Below, piece after piece: positions 45,281 to 54,765 of a stretch of 64,000 nt of DNA (its first letter is position 1; every line of letters begins with the position of its first letter). The notes beneath the pieces are model-generated. The model ran no database searches. It was not told where the DNA came from and was given only the letters and a program-made list of their open reading frames with translations. Position numbers and translations under genes: made by a program. The DNA comes from Candidatus Marispirochaeta associata (GTDB lineage Bacteria > Spirochaetota > Spirochaetia > JC444 > Marispirochaetaceae), in NCBI GenBank assembly GCA_001749745.1, contig JWTM01000424.1:620001-684000 (forward strand), in the 5' to 3' direction.

Positions 45281-46609
45281 TCAGCCGCAGGCCGATCCGT
45301 AGCGATCGAAGGGGATCCAGTCCAGACCCAGGGGCGATTCAGGCAGCGAGCCGCGGGTATAGCGCTTCGGAACCTCCTTGTTGAGGACCGGAGCGAACTT
45401 CTTCCAGGAGAGCTCGGTCTCCTGGGCGCTGACGAAGAGGGTGCGGTCGCCTTTCAGCGCATCCAACAAGAGTTTTTGATAAGCCTCGGGGATCTTGGTC
45501 TCTTTAAAGCTGTCGGCATAGCAGAAGGTCATATTGGTAGTGGTGAGCCTGCCCTCGGATCCGGGCTCCTTGGTCATAAAATCCATAACGATCCCCGCGT
45601 CGGGCTGGATGTTGAAGATTATCTGGTTGGGCGGAATCTGTCCCTCCTCGTTATAGAGGAGCCGAGGGGCGCTCTTGAAGCGGATGCCCACCTCCGTTCC
45701 CTTGCGGCCGACGGCCTTGCCGGTACGGACATAGACGGGAATCCCCGACCAGCGGTAGTTGTTGATGGTCAGCTCCAGCTCGGCAAAGGTCTCGGTCACC
45801 GAGTCGGCCGGGACCCCCTTCTCATCGTGATACCCCCGGTACTGCATCTTGGCCCAGCGCTTTACCTCCAGCGCTTTGAGGATGTTCATCTTCTGATTCC
45901 GGATCTCCTCGGCTTCGAGGGAGACCGGCGCCTCCATGGTCAGCAAGCAGAGGAGCTGCATCAGGTGGTTCTGCATCATATCCCGGATAATGCCGGCCCC
46001 GTCGAAATAGGCCCCCCGATCCTCGACGCCGATATCCTCCAGGGCGTTGATCTGAATCGATTCAATATAGCGGGAGTTCCAGATTGGGTAGAAGATGGCG
46101 TTGGCGAAGCGGAAAACCAGGATGTTCTGTACCGCCTCCTTAGCCAGATAGTGGTCGATGCGGAAGATCTGCAGTTCGTCGAAGTAGGTCTGGAGTTGCT
46201 GGTTGAGCTCCCGGGCGCTCTCGAGATCATAGCCGAAGGGCTTCTCGATGATCAGCGTCGTCTCCTCCCGAAAGCCCTCCTCATAGAGCTCCGCCGCTGT
46301 CGATCCGTAAACTCGCGGCGGCAGGGAGAAGAAGATGATGATCCGGCTGAACTCCTTTAAGGAGAGGATGTAATCTCGAACACCCGTGATCCCCTGATGA
46401 TAATGGAGCAGCCGGCTGAACTCGGGATGCCGGTCGAAATGGGCCCGGAACTCCTCGTCGCTGAAGGGGGTACGGCCGGAACCGATAATGCGGCAGCTGT
46501 CGTCAATCTCGTTCTTCTCGTAAAGCGCTTCCAGGGCGGGAATGAGTTTCCGTTTCGCCAGGTCGCCGGATGCACCGAGAATGAGGATCGCAGAGTTGGT
46601 AACAGCCAT
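45281..46609 (-). CDS. zwf: Glucose-6-phosphate 1-dehydrogenase
   Basis: Zwf oxidises glucose 6-phosphate and makes NADPH. The start is the ATG at 46609 behind AAGGAG; the longer frame has no family similarity before it. At 442 residues it is somewhat shorter than most Zwf (around 490). Landmarks are ILGASGDLAKRKLIPAL, IIEKPFGYDLESA, RIDHYLAKEAVQN and MMQNHLMQ. The signature normally reads DHYLGKE; Gly is Ala here. No 6-phosphogluconolactonase or 6-phosphogluconate dehydrogenase gene is nearby. It follows acnA on the same strand with a 60-base gap. Confidence 0.93.
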   Translation of the reverse strand: MAVTNSAILILGASGDLAKRKLIPALEALYEKNEIDDSCRIIGSGRTPFSDEEFRAHFDRHPEFSRLLHYHQGITGVRDYILSLKEFSRIIIFFSLPPRVYGSTAAELYEEGFREETTLIIEKPFGYDLESARELNQQLQTYFDELQIFRIDHYLAKEAVQNILVFRFANAIFYPIWNSRYIESIQINALEDIGVEDRGAYFDGAGIIRDMMQNHLMQLLCLLTMEAPVSLEAEEIRNQKMNILKALEVKRWAKMQYRGYHDEKGVPADSVTETFAELELTINNYRWSGIPVYVRTGKAVGRKGTEVGIRFKSAPRLLYNEEGQIPPNQIIFNIQPDAGIVMDFMTKEPGSEGRLTTTNMTFCYADSFKETKIPEAYQKLLLDALKGDRTLFVSAQETELSWKKFAPVLNKEVPKRYTRGSLPESPLGLDWIPFDRYGSACG

Positions 46610-46640
46610 GTATGCTCCTTCATGAGACGAGTTACACTGA

Positions 46641-46669
46641 AAGATAGAACTCTTAACAATATGAGGCAA
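46641..46669 (-). promoter_or_regulatory. Candidate zwf promoter
   Basis: On the minus strand TTGCCT (46669-46664), 17 bases, then TATCTT (46646-46641), about 30 bases upstream of the zwf start. Four of six matches in each box. The remaining 250-base gap up to the HD-GYP gene holds only a short inverted repeat GGTTG-GA-CAACC near 46752 and AT-rich DNA. Confidence 0.4.
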
Positions 46670-46859
46670 GGGGCATGGCATGATTAGAGTCAGAGAGCCC
46701 GCCGGAACGAGGTGTGCAAGTAAAGCGTGGAGGATACAATCACACCTAGGTTGGACAACCAAGCTGAAAGGCTAATCCGGCAAGCTCTTTGACGGAATTC
46801 AATATATCCGAAACGGATTGATTGTTCAAGAGGTAATAGAGAAAATTAAGAAAACATCA

Positions 46860-48377
46860 TCAAGGGGTCGCAACTATCTCTGCTATCTCGTCTTTACAGC
46901 TCTCGAAGGCCGCTACCAGCCGGGGAGAGAAGCGGCTGCCCTTGGATTGGGCGATAGCGTCGCATATGCTCTCGAAGGGCCAGGCTCCGGCATAGGCCCG
47001 TTCGTGGGAGAGGGCGTCCACCGCATCCGCGAGGCCCACGATCTGGGCGGCCAGGGGGATCTCCTCACCGCGCAGGCCGCCGGGGTAGCCGCTTCCGTCC
47101 CAGTTCTCGTGATGATTGAGGGCGATCTCCGCCGCCTTATGCAGGGTGCGTCGCTTGGTATGGGAGAGCATCCGGCGCCCCTCGCTGGTGTGCGTCTTTA
47201 CCAGCTCGAACTCCTCCGGGGATAGGGGCCCTGTCTTGAAGAGGATCTCCTCGGGGATGGTAATTTTACCAATATCATGCATCGGAGCGGCTTCCCTGAT
47301 CTGCTTCGCCTCTTCCTCATCGACACCCATGGCTTTCGCCAGACAGTAGGATACTTCGGCGACCCTGACGACATGCTGTCCTGTTTCGCTATGCCGGTTT
47401 TCGACCACCTCGCCCAGGGTCTGAATTAGTTCCCGTTGGGTCTCCTCAAGGTCGAGATTGAGATAGACCTTATCGAAGGCGATGGTGATGTTGCTGGAGA
47501 ATATCTGAATCAGCTGCCGATCGAGCTCCCGAAGCTGATGGCGCCCTTTGAGGTAGAGCAGATTCTCGGAGCCGTTCTGAGTGCGGTAATAGCCGATGAA
47601 GGCGTCTTTCTCGAAGAAGCTCTGCTTCTCCCGGACGCCCCGTTCAAAGAGGCGGCGAACAGCGGCGGGGATGCAGGAATCGGATTCGTCGCAGGCACCG
47701 TACTCTCCCGTGGCCGCCAGCACATGGAATTCTCCATGCTCCTCCCGCACCGCCAAACCGGAGGTCTGTACCAGGAGCGAGGAGTCGTCGAAGTTCAGCA
47801 GCGAGGTGAGTTGGGTCAGCACCCCGTTCGTGAAGCTCTTGAGGGAGGTGAGCTCGAAGATGTTGGCGGTGGACTGAACGATCTGACGCAATCCCTTGCG
47901 GTTACGGTCGATTACCTTAAGATCCCGATAGCCCCGGATGGCGGAGGTAATGGTGGTAAAGAGCTTCTGCGAGGTCAGCTCGGTCTTCTCTTTATAATCG
48001 TTGATATCATAATTGAGAACGACCTGAGTCTCCGGGGCATATCCGGGCTGGCCGGTACGCAGTATTATCCTGATAAATGAGTTCTGCAGCTCTTCCCGGA
48101 TCCACTGCACCAGTTCAAGACCGGCTGTTTCGGTCTCCATGACGACATCCAAAAGGATTACGGCAAAATCCTCGCCGCCTTGTAGGAGCTCCCTGGTTTC
48201 GGCGGCCGAGTAGGTCGAGTGAAACTCGAGGTTTTGACCGCCGAACTGATAGTCGTTGAGAACCATCCTGGTGACGCTGTGCACCTCTTGTTCGTCATCG
48301 GCGATAACGATTTTCCAGGGGGTCGCGAATTGACCTCGCGGGATTTGTTGAACCGGTTCGGGTGCAAAAAAATCCAT
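46860..48377 (-). CDS. Response regulator with HD-GYP phosphodiesterase domain
   Basis: This 505-residue protein has a receiver domain (about 20-145, phospho-acceptor Asp in AVILLDVVMET), a middle sensor-like domain of the DUF3369 type (about 170-320), and a C-terminal HD-GYP domain. The latter is complete: HSETGQHVVRVAEVSYCLA, MHDIGKITIPEEIL, HHENWDGSGYPGGLRGEEIP and LADAVDAL, so cyclic-di-GMP hydrolysis is likely. No partner histidine kinase is adjacent. A GGAG lies at good distance from the ATG. Confidence 0.9.
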   Translation of the reverse strand: MDFFAPEPVQQIPRGQFATPWKIVIADDEQEVHSVTRMVLNDYQFGGQNLEFHSTYSAAETRELLQGGEDFAVILLDVVMETETAGLELVQWIREELQNSFIRIILRTGQPGYAPETQVVLNYDINDYKEKTELTSQKLFTTITSAIRGYRDLKVIDRNRKGLRQIVQSTANIFELTSLKSFTNGVLTQLTSLLNFDDSSLLVQTSGLAVREEHGEFHVLAATGEYGACDESDSCIPAAVRRLFERGVREKQSFFEKDAFIGYYRTQNGSENLLYLKGRHQLRELDRQLIQIFSSNITIAFDKVYLNLDLEETQRELIQTLGEVVENRHSETGQHVVRVAEVSYCLAKAMGVDEEEAKQIREAAPMHDIGKITIPEEILFKTGPLSPEEFELVKTHTSEGRRMLSHTKRRTLHKAAEIALNHHENWDGSGYPGGLRGEEIPLAAQIVGLADAVDALSHERAYAGAWPFESICDAIAQSKGSRFSPRLVAAFESCKDEIAEIVATP

Positions 48378-48448
48378 ATACGTACTCCATCAACATTTTT
48401 GTTACTGAGTTTATTCTAATCAACCCTCAGCCCCTGGTGCAAGCGGGG

Positions 48449-48943
48449 CTATTCCGACTCGTCGTCCTTCCGGATCAGGTTTTCTAACTGTTTGATGGAG
48501 TCTGTTGCGGAGCGATGGTGAATGAAGATGCCCCCCATCTCCTGCCAAGCCTCGGCGATCGATTCCCGGTCGTCGATCAGAATAGGTGTTTCTCCGTCGG
48601 TCAGGAGTTCGGCCGCTTTCTGGGCCTTCTCCCGGGACATACAGGTTATTACCTCAATATCGTCACCCAGTTCACGGCGACACCACTCCCGCTTTTGCGG
48701 TTCGGCCCATTTGCCCCGGGGGAGCCCGGTAAGAATCGTCGGTTCCAGAGGGAGGACCCGGTCCCAGATTTCCTTGCCGTCGGGCATCCATTCGAGCCCG
48801 GCATAGAAATCGGGGGTTCTGGCGATGATGGCCCACATCCGGCCGGGGGCCTGTTGTCCGGGAAGCCTGCCGGTCGCCTCTTCCACACCTTTATCAAAAT
48901 CGACCAATACGCCGTCCAGATCTACAAAGAGCTTAAAGTTCAT
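48449..48943 (-). CDS. HAD-family 5'-nucleotidase-like phosphatase
   Basis: This 164-residue protein belongs to the HAD phosphatases resembling 5'(3')-deoxyribonucleotidases. Motif I is FVDLDGVLVDFD; ILTGLPRGKWAEPQKREWCR and ILIDDRESIAEAWQ provide the middle and final motifs. The ATG at 48943 is used although no clear Shine-Dalgarno precedes it. The small size and missing cap domain fit the nucleotidase branch. Substrate unknown. Confidence 0.8.
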   Translation of the reverse strand: MNFKLFVDLDGVLVDFDKGVEEATGRLPGQQAPGRMWAIIARTPDFYAGLEWMPDGKEIWDRVLPLEPTILTGLPRGKWAEPQKREWCRRELGDDIEVITCMSREKAQKAAELLTDGETPILIDDRESIAEAWQEMGGIFIHHRSATDSIKQLENLIRKDDESE

Positions 48944-49000
48944 AGTAGGCAATATAATCACATTCCTTGCTCGGGAGCTACCCGAATATCCGCAATAGAC

Positions 49001-49687
49001 CTAGACGACAATGTGACGATAGATGCCGATATAGAAGAAGATCGACCCTCCCAGCACAAAGAGATGCCATATGGCGTGGTGGTAACGCGTCCCTTTCATA
49101 CTGTAGAAGATAACCCCCAGGGAGTAGGTAAGACCCCCCGCCAGGGCCCAGGGGAGAAATTCCGCCGGAATCCGCTCTACCACGGGGCGCCAGAAGAAGA
49201 CGATCAGCCAGCCGAGGGCCAGGTAAACCGATACATGCAGCGCCTTGAAGCGCTGCCAGAAGAAGAGCTTGAAGAGGAACCCCACGACAACGATGCACCA
49301 GAGAATGGCGAGGATAATCGGTCCCTCGGGCTCCCAGATGCGGAACGCCACCGGGGTATAGGTTCCAGCGATCAGGAGGTAGATTGCCAGATGATCCAGA
49401 ATCCTACCGATCCGCTTAGAATAGATTCCAGTCGCGAAGTGGTAAAAAGAGGAGGCCCCGTAGAGGATGATCATCGAGAGGGAGTACCCAACAGCGCTGA
49501 AGACCATCCACGGTAGTCCGCCCTGGGCGGCCCGTAGAATCAGCGGTCCGCTGCCGATCAATGCCAGGAGAACACCGATAAGGTGAGTGGCGGTGTTGAT
49601 CTTCTCCTCCGGCGGCGTGTCGGCGCTCTTCAACGGAATGGAGGTGGTAAGCCAGCGGATGATTGGTTTCTCGTCGTGTTGTTCCAT
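49001..49687 (-). CDS. HlyIII/PAQR-family membrane protein
   Basis: This 228-residue protein has seven hydrophobic segments and the HlyIII/PAQR hallmarks NTATHLIGVLLALIG, GASSFYHFATG, DHLAIYLLIAGTYTPVA and HHAIWHLFVLGGS, with the conserved histidines of the metal site. Bacterial members are named haemolysin III but most are thought to act on membrane lipids or membrane state. Divergent from pyk. Confidence 0.88.
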   Translation of the reverse strand: MEQHDEKPIIRWLTTSIPLKSADTPPEEKINTATHLIGVLLALIGSGPLILRAAQGGLPWMVFSAVGYSLSMIILYGASSFYHFATGIYSKRIGRILDHLAIYLLIAGTYTPVAFRIWEPEGPIILAILWCIVVVGFLFKLFFWQRFKALHVSVYLALGWLIVFFWRPVVERIPAEFLPWALAGGLTYSLGVIFYSMKGTRYHHAIWHLFVLGGSIFFYIGIYRHIVV

Positions 49688-49768
49688 ATGGCATCAAGGT
49701 ACACCGCGGCGGCTAGGATGACAAGGGACGGGTAAAACGAAAAGCGAGTCAGAAAAACAAAAAGATCG

Positions 49769-49796
49769 TTGCATTAAGCGAAGCCTTCGCTATAAG
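49769..49796 (+). promoter_or_regulatory. Pyruvate kinase promoter with hairpin in the spacer
   Basis: TTGCAT (49769-49774), 16 bases, TATAAG (49791-49796). The spacer holds the inverted repeat AGCGAA-GCC-TTCGCT. Transcription would start near 49803, at or next to the ATG at 49805, which implies a leaderless or nearly leaderless message unless the GTG at 49817 is used. Confidence 0.5.
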
Positions 49797-49804
49797 ATTA
49801 TAAT

Positions 49805-51232
49805 ATGAAGCGGACCGTGAACTTTACCAAGACCAAGATAATCGGGACTATCGGACCGGTATCGGCCGATATCGGCATCCTCGAAGGCCTATTGAACGCC
49901 GGCATTGATGTGCTGCGTCTCAACTTCTCCCACGGGGATCATGAGTTTCATGCTCAAACCCTGAAGAATATCGAGGCGGCGACCGTCTCCTCGGGGATCC
50001 CAGTGGCGGTGCTGGCCGATCTCTGCGGTCCGAAGATTCGTTTGGGCGATCTGGAATCGGAGATCCCGGTGGAGAAGGGCGAGGAGCTGATAATAACCAC
50101 CGACGAGATTATAGGGACCCGAGATCGGGTTCCGACGATCTACAAGGAGCTCGCCGCCGATGTAAGCGCCGGGGACTCTATCTTGATCGACGACGGTCTT
50201 ATTCAGCTTGAGGTGCTCTCGAGCTCCGCCAACGAGGTTCGCTGTGAGGTTAAGATCGGGGGTGTCTTGAAATCCCGCAAGGGCATCAACCTGCCCGGAG
50301 TTCAGGTCAGTGCGTCGGCTATAACCGAGAAGGATAAGCGGGATCTGGAGTTTATTATCACCCAGCAGATCGATTTCATCGCCCTCTCCTTCGTCAGGAG
50401 CGCCGACGATATCAAAGAGCTGCGCTGGTTTCTGAAGGATCGAGGCAAACCCTTGCCCATCGTAGCCAAGATCGAGAAGCCGGAGGCGGTGCGAGACATC
50501 GACGGCATTATCGACGAGGCCGATGTGATCATGGTCGCCCGGGGGGATCTGGGAGTCGAGATGCCGGCCGAAGAGGTCCCGTTGCTTCAGAAGATGATCA
50601 TCCAGAAGTGCAACGCCCGGGCTACGCCGGTAATCACCGCGACCCAGATGCTTGAATCGATGGTCCAAAACGCCCGGCCGACCCGGGCCGAGGCCAGCGA
50701 TGTGGCCAATGCGGTATTCGACGGTACCGACGCGGTAATGCTCTCGGCGGAGACATCCATCGGCGCCTATCCGGAGAAGGCGGTTAAGATAATGGATAAG
50801 ATCGTGTGTACCGCCGACAGTCACGCCCGACCGAAGCCGGCGAGCTTCTTCAACCGTGACTCGGGCGAATTGAGCGACGCAGAAAATGTCTGCCGGGCGG
50901 CCTGTATCATGGCCGAAGAGGCGAGTGCGGCGGGGATCATCGTCATCACCAAGACCGGCCGCACCGCAGTACTCCTGTCGAAATACCGCACCGGCATTCC
51001 TATAATCGCCTTTACCGAAAGCGAGGAAACCCTGCGTTTCATGAACATCCTCTGGGGGGTTCAGGGCGAGCTGATCCAGGATGTGGCCGAGACGGATGCG
51101 ACCCTGCGCAAGGCGCGGCAGCTGGCGCTGAAACTGGGCTATGTGCATCGCGGCGACAAGGTCGTCTATGTTACCGGAATCCCCTTGATCGAGAGCACCA
51201 GTACCAACATGATCAAGATCGAGACCATTTAG
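49805..51232 (+). CDS. pyk: Pyruvate kinase
   Basis: Pyk makes pyruvate and ATP from phosphoenolpyruvate. The 475 residues include [64 protein letters not shown] and [16 protein letters not shown], then the regulatory C-terminal domain. Compared with E. coli PykF the chosen start adds about seven residues; no Shine-Dalgarno is seen and the likely promoter ends at the ATG, so the start is not settled. The pseudouridine synthase gene follows after 12 bases. Confidence 0.95.
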   Translation: MKRTVNFTKTKIIGTIGPVSADIGILEGLLNAGIDVLRLNFSHGDHEFHAQTLKNIEAATVSSGIPVAVLADLCGPKIRLGDLESEIPVEKGEELIITTDEIIGTRDRVPTIYKELAADVSAGDSILIDDGLIQLEVLSSSANEVRCEVKIGGVLKSRKGINLPGVQVSASAITEKDKRDLEFIITQQIDFIALSFVRSADDIKELRWFLKDRGKPLPIVAKIEKPEAVRDIDGIIDEADVIMVARGDLGVEMPAEEVPLLQKMIIQKCNARATPVITATQMLESMVQNARPTRAEASDVANAVFDGTDAVMLSAETSIGAYPEKAVKIMDKIVCTADSHARPKPASFFNRDSGELSDAENVCRAACIMAEEASAAGIIVITKTGRTAVLLSKYRTGIPIIAFTESEETLRFMNILWGVQGELIQDVAETDATLRKARQLALKLGYVHRGDKVVYVTGIPLIESTSTNMIKIETI

Positions 51233-51244
51233 ATCGGTCGCCCT

Positions 51245-52210
51245 TTGTCCTCCGTCCGCAATCGCCGTATCACGATAATAGCCCCCCACGAGGAGGGCCT
51301 TAGCCTCGATCAGTGGCTCGCCGCGCGCTATACCTACCGCTCCCTCGACGCCTGGCGGGAAGAGATTGCCGTCGGGCGTATCCTTGTCGACACAGCGGAG
51401 ACGCCCCCCGATCTACGCCTGGTGCGCGGCATGGAGGTGAGCTACGATCCCCCGCCGATTCCCGAACCGCCGGTCAATACCGATTACCGCGTTGTCTATC
51501 AGGATGAGTATCTGCTGGTCGTGAATAAACCGGCCGATCTCCCCTGTCACTCCGGCGGTATCTATCTGCGTAATACCCTGATAGATCTGCTGCGCAAGGA
51601 GTACGGTCAGGTCTTTCTTGCCAACCGGCTGGACCGGGAGACAGCGGGATTGATGCTGGTAGCCCGCAGTAAAGAAGCGGCCACCAATCTCTTCGCCCAA
51701 TTTAAAGAGCGCCGCGTCGAGAAGGAGTATTATGCCCTCGTGAGAGGATCATTCCCCCCCTACCTGGATGCCCGGGGATGGCTTTCGAAGGATCAGGAGA
51801 GCCGGATTCGTAAGAAGCGCTCCTTCCGTCTCGATCCGGAGGCGGCCGATCCGGGAGACGCCGGCTCCCCGGGGCGGCAGTATTCCCGCACCGAGTTTCG
51901 ACAGGTTAGAGAACATGAGGGTGTCTCGCTGTTGCGCTGTCGGCTGCACACCGGGAAGACCCATCAGATCCGCGCCAGCCTCTGCTCTCTCGGGTTTCCT
52001 CTGGTGGGCGACAAGATCTATGGTGAGGATGAGACCCTCTTCTTGCGTTTTGCCCGGGGAGAACTCAGTCGAGAGGACAGGGCGCTGTTGATCCTGGAAA
52101 ATCAGGCCCTCTTCAGTGCCCTGCTCGGCTTTGCCCACCCCCGGGACGGGCGGAGCCTGCGTTTCGAACTGCCTCCGCCCGCGGAGTGGTTAAAACTTGT
52201 TCCGGAGTAA
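51245..52210 (+). CDS. RluA-family RNA pseudouridine synthase
   Basis: This 321-residue enzyme converts uridine to pseudouridine in RNA. An N-terminal S4-like segment (DQWLAARYTYRSLDAWREEI) precedes the catalytic domain; the catalytic Asp lies in NRLDRETAGLML, the family usually having HRLDRETSG. LHTGKTHQIRASL and FPLVGDKIYG are also seen. The start is a TTG with no good ribosome-binding site, so the N terminus is uncertain. The target uridine cannot be predicted. Confidence 0.88.
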   Translation: MSSVRNRRITIIAPHEEGLSLDQWLAARYTYRSLDAWREEIAVGRILVDTAETPPDLRLVRGMEVSYDPPPIPEPPVNTDYRVVYQDEYLLVVNKPADLPCHSGGIYLRNTLIDLLRKEYGQVFLANRLDRETAGLMLVARSKEAATNLFAQFKERRVEKEYYALVRGSFPPYLDARGWLSKDQESRIRKKRSFRLDPEAADPGDAGSPGRQYSRTEFRQVREHEGVSLLRCRLHTGKTHQIRASLCSLGFPLVGDKIYGEDETLFLRFARGELSREDRALLILENQALFSALLGFAHPRDGRSLRFELPPPAEWLKLVPE

Positions 52211-52222
52211 GAAAACTGCTAG

Positions 52223-52245
52223 AATAGCTCTGCACGGAGCATCTC
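52223..52245 (+). promoter_or_regulatory. Tentative -10 upstream of the membrane-sensor receptor
   Basis: A TAGAAT box lies roughly 30 bases upstream of the receptor start, with a weak TTGTTC about 17 bases before it. GGAGG precedes the ATG. Low confidence. Confidence 0.3.
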
Positions 52246-52255
52246 TGGAGGTTGC

Positions 52256-53878
52256 ATGAGTTTAACCGAACGTATTCGCCGCAGCTACGCCGCATCCGGT
52301 ATCGCAGTGCAGGAGAAAGCGGTAGCGCTATTTGTGGTGAATGCCTTTCTCTTCTTCGGATTCTTCGCCCTGGCGGTAATCAGGCTCATGGGCGGCTTTT
52401 ACCTGATGGGCGGAATCGAGTTGGGGATGAGCCTCTCCCTGGTCGTCTTCCTGATTCTGCTTCGCCGGGGATACTTTCGCCTAATCAGCCTGGTAAGCCA
52501 GGCTCTGTTCCTCCTGGGGGCGACAGGACTCTTTGCCGTGCGGGAGATCACCTCGGTAATGGAACTCTATGCCCTGCCGGCCTATTTTATTCCCGCCTCG
52601 ATCGCCTCCGCGCTTTTAGCCTTCGGTGTCTGGCAGGTGGCGGGCGTCGTGATCCTCAGTATCCTGATTCAGCTCAGCTTCTATGCCTTGCGGATCGTAC
52701 CTTTCGCCCGGGCGGCGGGGATAGGTATCGAGCTTTCCGAGATGATGATCGCCATGATCCTGAGTGTTTTTTCCGGCATCTTTACCATTCAGCTCTACAA
52801 GATGCAGCATCGCAGCCTCTCGACCATGGAACGGCAGCAGAAGATCGCCGAGAAGCGTTTGCTCGACTCCAGAGGACTCCTGGAGGAGGCCGGTACGGCC
52901 TTCAATGTCGGTGAGCGGCTCTCTGAGTCGGCCTCCCGAAACGTTTCAGCCGCCGAGGAGATCCAGCGGGAGCTTAGCTCCATGCAGGAGCAGGTAGCTG
53001 ATCTGACCGAGAGTGCGGAAACCATGCAGTGCGCCCGTCGGCAGATTCAGCACTCCAAGGAGTCGGTCCGGTCCCGGATGGAGCGGCAGTCCTCGGCAAC
53101 CAAACAGACCGTCGGCTCCACCAAGGAGATTCTCACCCATGTGGAAGAGATCAGAACCGAGGTGGAATCCAAGGATGCGGTTATCAATGAGCTCATCAGC
53201 GTCGCCTCGGAGAGCGTAAAGCAGGTCGATCAGACCACAAAGCAGGTAGGGGTAATCGCAGAGTCGACCACCTCAATCCTGCAGGTTATCGGCGTGATCG
53301 ACGATATCGCCGGGCGGACGAATCTTCTGGCTATGAACGCCTCGATTCAGGCCGCCCACGCGGGAGAGGCCGGCAAAGGCTTTGCAGTGGTAGCCGGTGA
53401 GATCCGGAAGCTCTCGGAGGAGACCAACCGCAACTCCCAGGCGATTCGAAAGACCCTGGAGGAGAACGCCCGCCAGATCGAGAGCGCCGCCGGCCAAAGC
53501 GGCAGGCTCAAAGAGATGTACGGCGAGGTCGCCCTGAAGATTGCGTCGATCAAGGACGCGATCCACGAGATATCAGTCAGGATCGGAAAGCTTGTCAATG
53601 AATCGGACGCCATATCCCAGGCTGTGGAGAATCTTACTGTTGTCAACGATGAGGTGCTCGATTCCCTGGGCGGCATGGAGCAGGAGCTCGAGAACAGCGA
53701 CGAGTGCCAGAGGAACACCGATCTGGTGATCCGAACCATGGCCGATGAGATAGCCTCGCTCTTGAATGCGGCCCAGCGAATCCTGGCCGAAGCCGAGACG
53801 GTGGACACCATCGGCAAGGAGAATATCGAGAGCTTCTCCCGGATCCGCCGCTCGATGGAAGAGTTGGTTAAGGAGTGA
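52256..53878 (+). CDS. Chemotaxis receptor with multi-helix membrane sensor
   Basis: This 540-residue protein has about six hydrophobic helices in its first 185 residues and no sizable periplasmic loop or clear HAMP domain, followed by a long coiled coil and a receptor signalling domain ([38 protein letters not shown]). Such receptors probably sense something within the membrane. GGAGG precedes the ATG. The kinase gene downstream begins four bases after its stop and has its ribosome-binding site inside the receptor gene, so they are probably co-transcribed. Confidence 0.88.
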   Translation: MSLTERIRRSYAASGIAVQEKAVALFVVNAFLFFGFFALAVIRLMGGFYLMGGIELGMSLSLVVFLILLRRGYFRLISLVSQALFLLGATGLFAVREITSVMELYALPAYFIPASIASALLAFGVWQVAGVVILSILIQLSFYALRIVPFARAAGIGIELSEMMIAMILSVFSGIFTIQLYKMQHRSLSTMERQQKIAEKRLLDSRGLLEEAGTAFNVGERLSESASRNVSAAEEIQRELSSMQEQVADLTESAETMQCARRQIQHSKESVRSRMERQSSATKQTVGSTKEILTHVEEIRTEVESKDAVINELISVASESVKQVDQTTKQVGVIAESTTSILQVIGVIDDIAGRTNLLAMNASIQAAHAGEAGKGFAVVAGEIRKLSEETNRNSQAIRKTLEENARQIESAAGQSGRLKEMYGEVALKIASIKDAIHEISVRIGKLVNESDAISQAVENLTVVNDEVLDSLGGMEQELENSDECQRNTDLVIRTMADEIASLLNAAQRILAEAETVDTIGKENIESFSRIRRSMEELVKE

Positions 53879-53882
53879 AAAA

Positions 53883-54761
53883 ATGCGCATTCTAAACTTC
53901 GGTTCGCTGAACGTCGACCATGTCTATTCAGTGCCACGTATCGTACGCCCCGGGGAAACCCTATCCAGCACGGCTCTCAATTTCTTCGCCGGAGGAAAAG
54001 GGGCTAATCAGTCGGTGGCTATCGCCAAGGCCGGAGGGGATGTCTGGCATGCGGGCAAGATGGGCAACGATGCGGATTGGATGCTGGAGAAGCTGAAGGA
54101 GTTCGCGGTTAAGACGGAGTTCATCCGCACCTATGAAGGTCCGAGCGGCCGCGCGATTATTCAGGTCTCTTCGGAGGGAGAGAACTCCATCATACTCTAC
54201 GGGGGCGGAAACCAGCGTATCACCGAAGAGGAGATAGACGATACCCTGGCACAGTTCTCCCGGGGAGACGTGCTGGTACTTCAGAACGAGATCAGCAATA
54301 TTCCCTATATTCTGGATAAAGCCCTCGCCATGGGCATGGAAATCGTCGTCAATCCCGCCCCCTTCTCCCAGGAGGTGAGCGGCTGGCCCCTGGAGCGGGT
54401 TCGGACCTTGATTGTCAATGAGACCGAGGCCGCCGGCATTGCCGGTGTGGAAGCCCAAGCGGAGGAGATCCTCAAGATTCTGACCTCACGCTACCGGGAA
54501 ACGGAGATTGTGCTGACCCTGGGAAGCGAAGGCGCCTGGTATGCCCGGGGAGATGAGCGCTCCTTTACCGAGAGCCGCAAAGTGAAGACCGTCGATACCA
54601 CTGCCGCCGGGGATACCTTCCTCGGCTATTACCTGGTCGAGCGTTTCGGAGGATCCGATCCCGTCGCCGCGATGGAGATGGCCGCTAAAGCCGCGGCGAT
54701 TACGGTATCCCGTCCGGGAGCAATGGAATCCGTACCTTTCCGCCGCGAGCTGGATTCGTGA
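53883..54761 (+). CDS. PfkB-family carbohydrate kinase, ribokinase-like
   Basis: This 292-residue kinase has the PfkB signatures FGSLNVDHVYSV, FFAGGKGANQSVAIAKAGG and the catalytic VDTTAAGDTFLGYYL, as in E. coli ribokinase. Ribose is a likely substrate but other pentoses or nucleosides are possible. The ATG at 53883 is the start; the upstream frame runs inside the receptor gene. It sits between two chemotaxis receptor genes, with no ribose transporter nearby. Confidence 0.88.
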   Translation: MRILNFGSLNVDHVYSVPRIVRPGETLSSTALNFFAGGKGANQSVAIAKAGGDVWHAGKMGNDADWMLEKLKEFAVKTEFIRTYEGPSGRAIIQVSSEGENSIILYGGGNQRITEEEIDDTLAQFSRGDVLVLQNEISNIPYILDKALAMGMEIVVNPAPFSQEVSGWPLERVRTLIVNETEAAGIAGVEAQAEEILKILTSRYRETEIVLTLGSEGAWYARGDERSFTESRKVKTVDTTAAGDTFLGYYLVERFGGSDPVAAMEMAAKAAAITVSRPGAMESVPFRRELDS

Positions 54762-54765
54762 CGGA

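Noticed and set aside
45275..46360. 361-codon plus-strand frame opposite zwf
   Set aside because: The minus strand carries conserved Zwf motifs through this region; the plus frame looks like a shadow.
49889..51289. 466-codon open frame antisense to pyk
   Set aside because: Opposite a complete pyruvate kinase; no domain seen.
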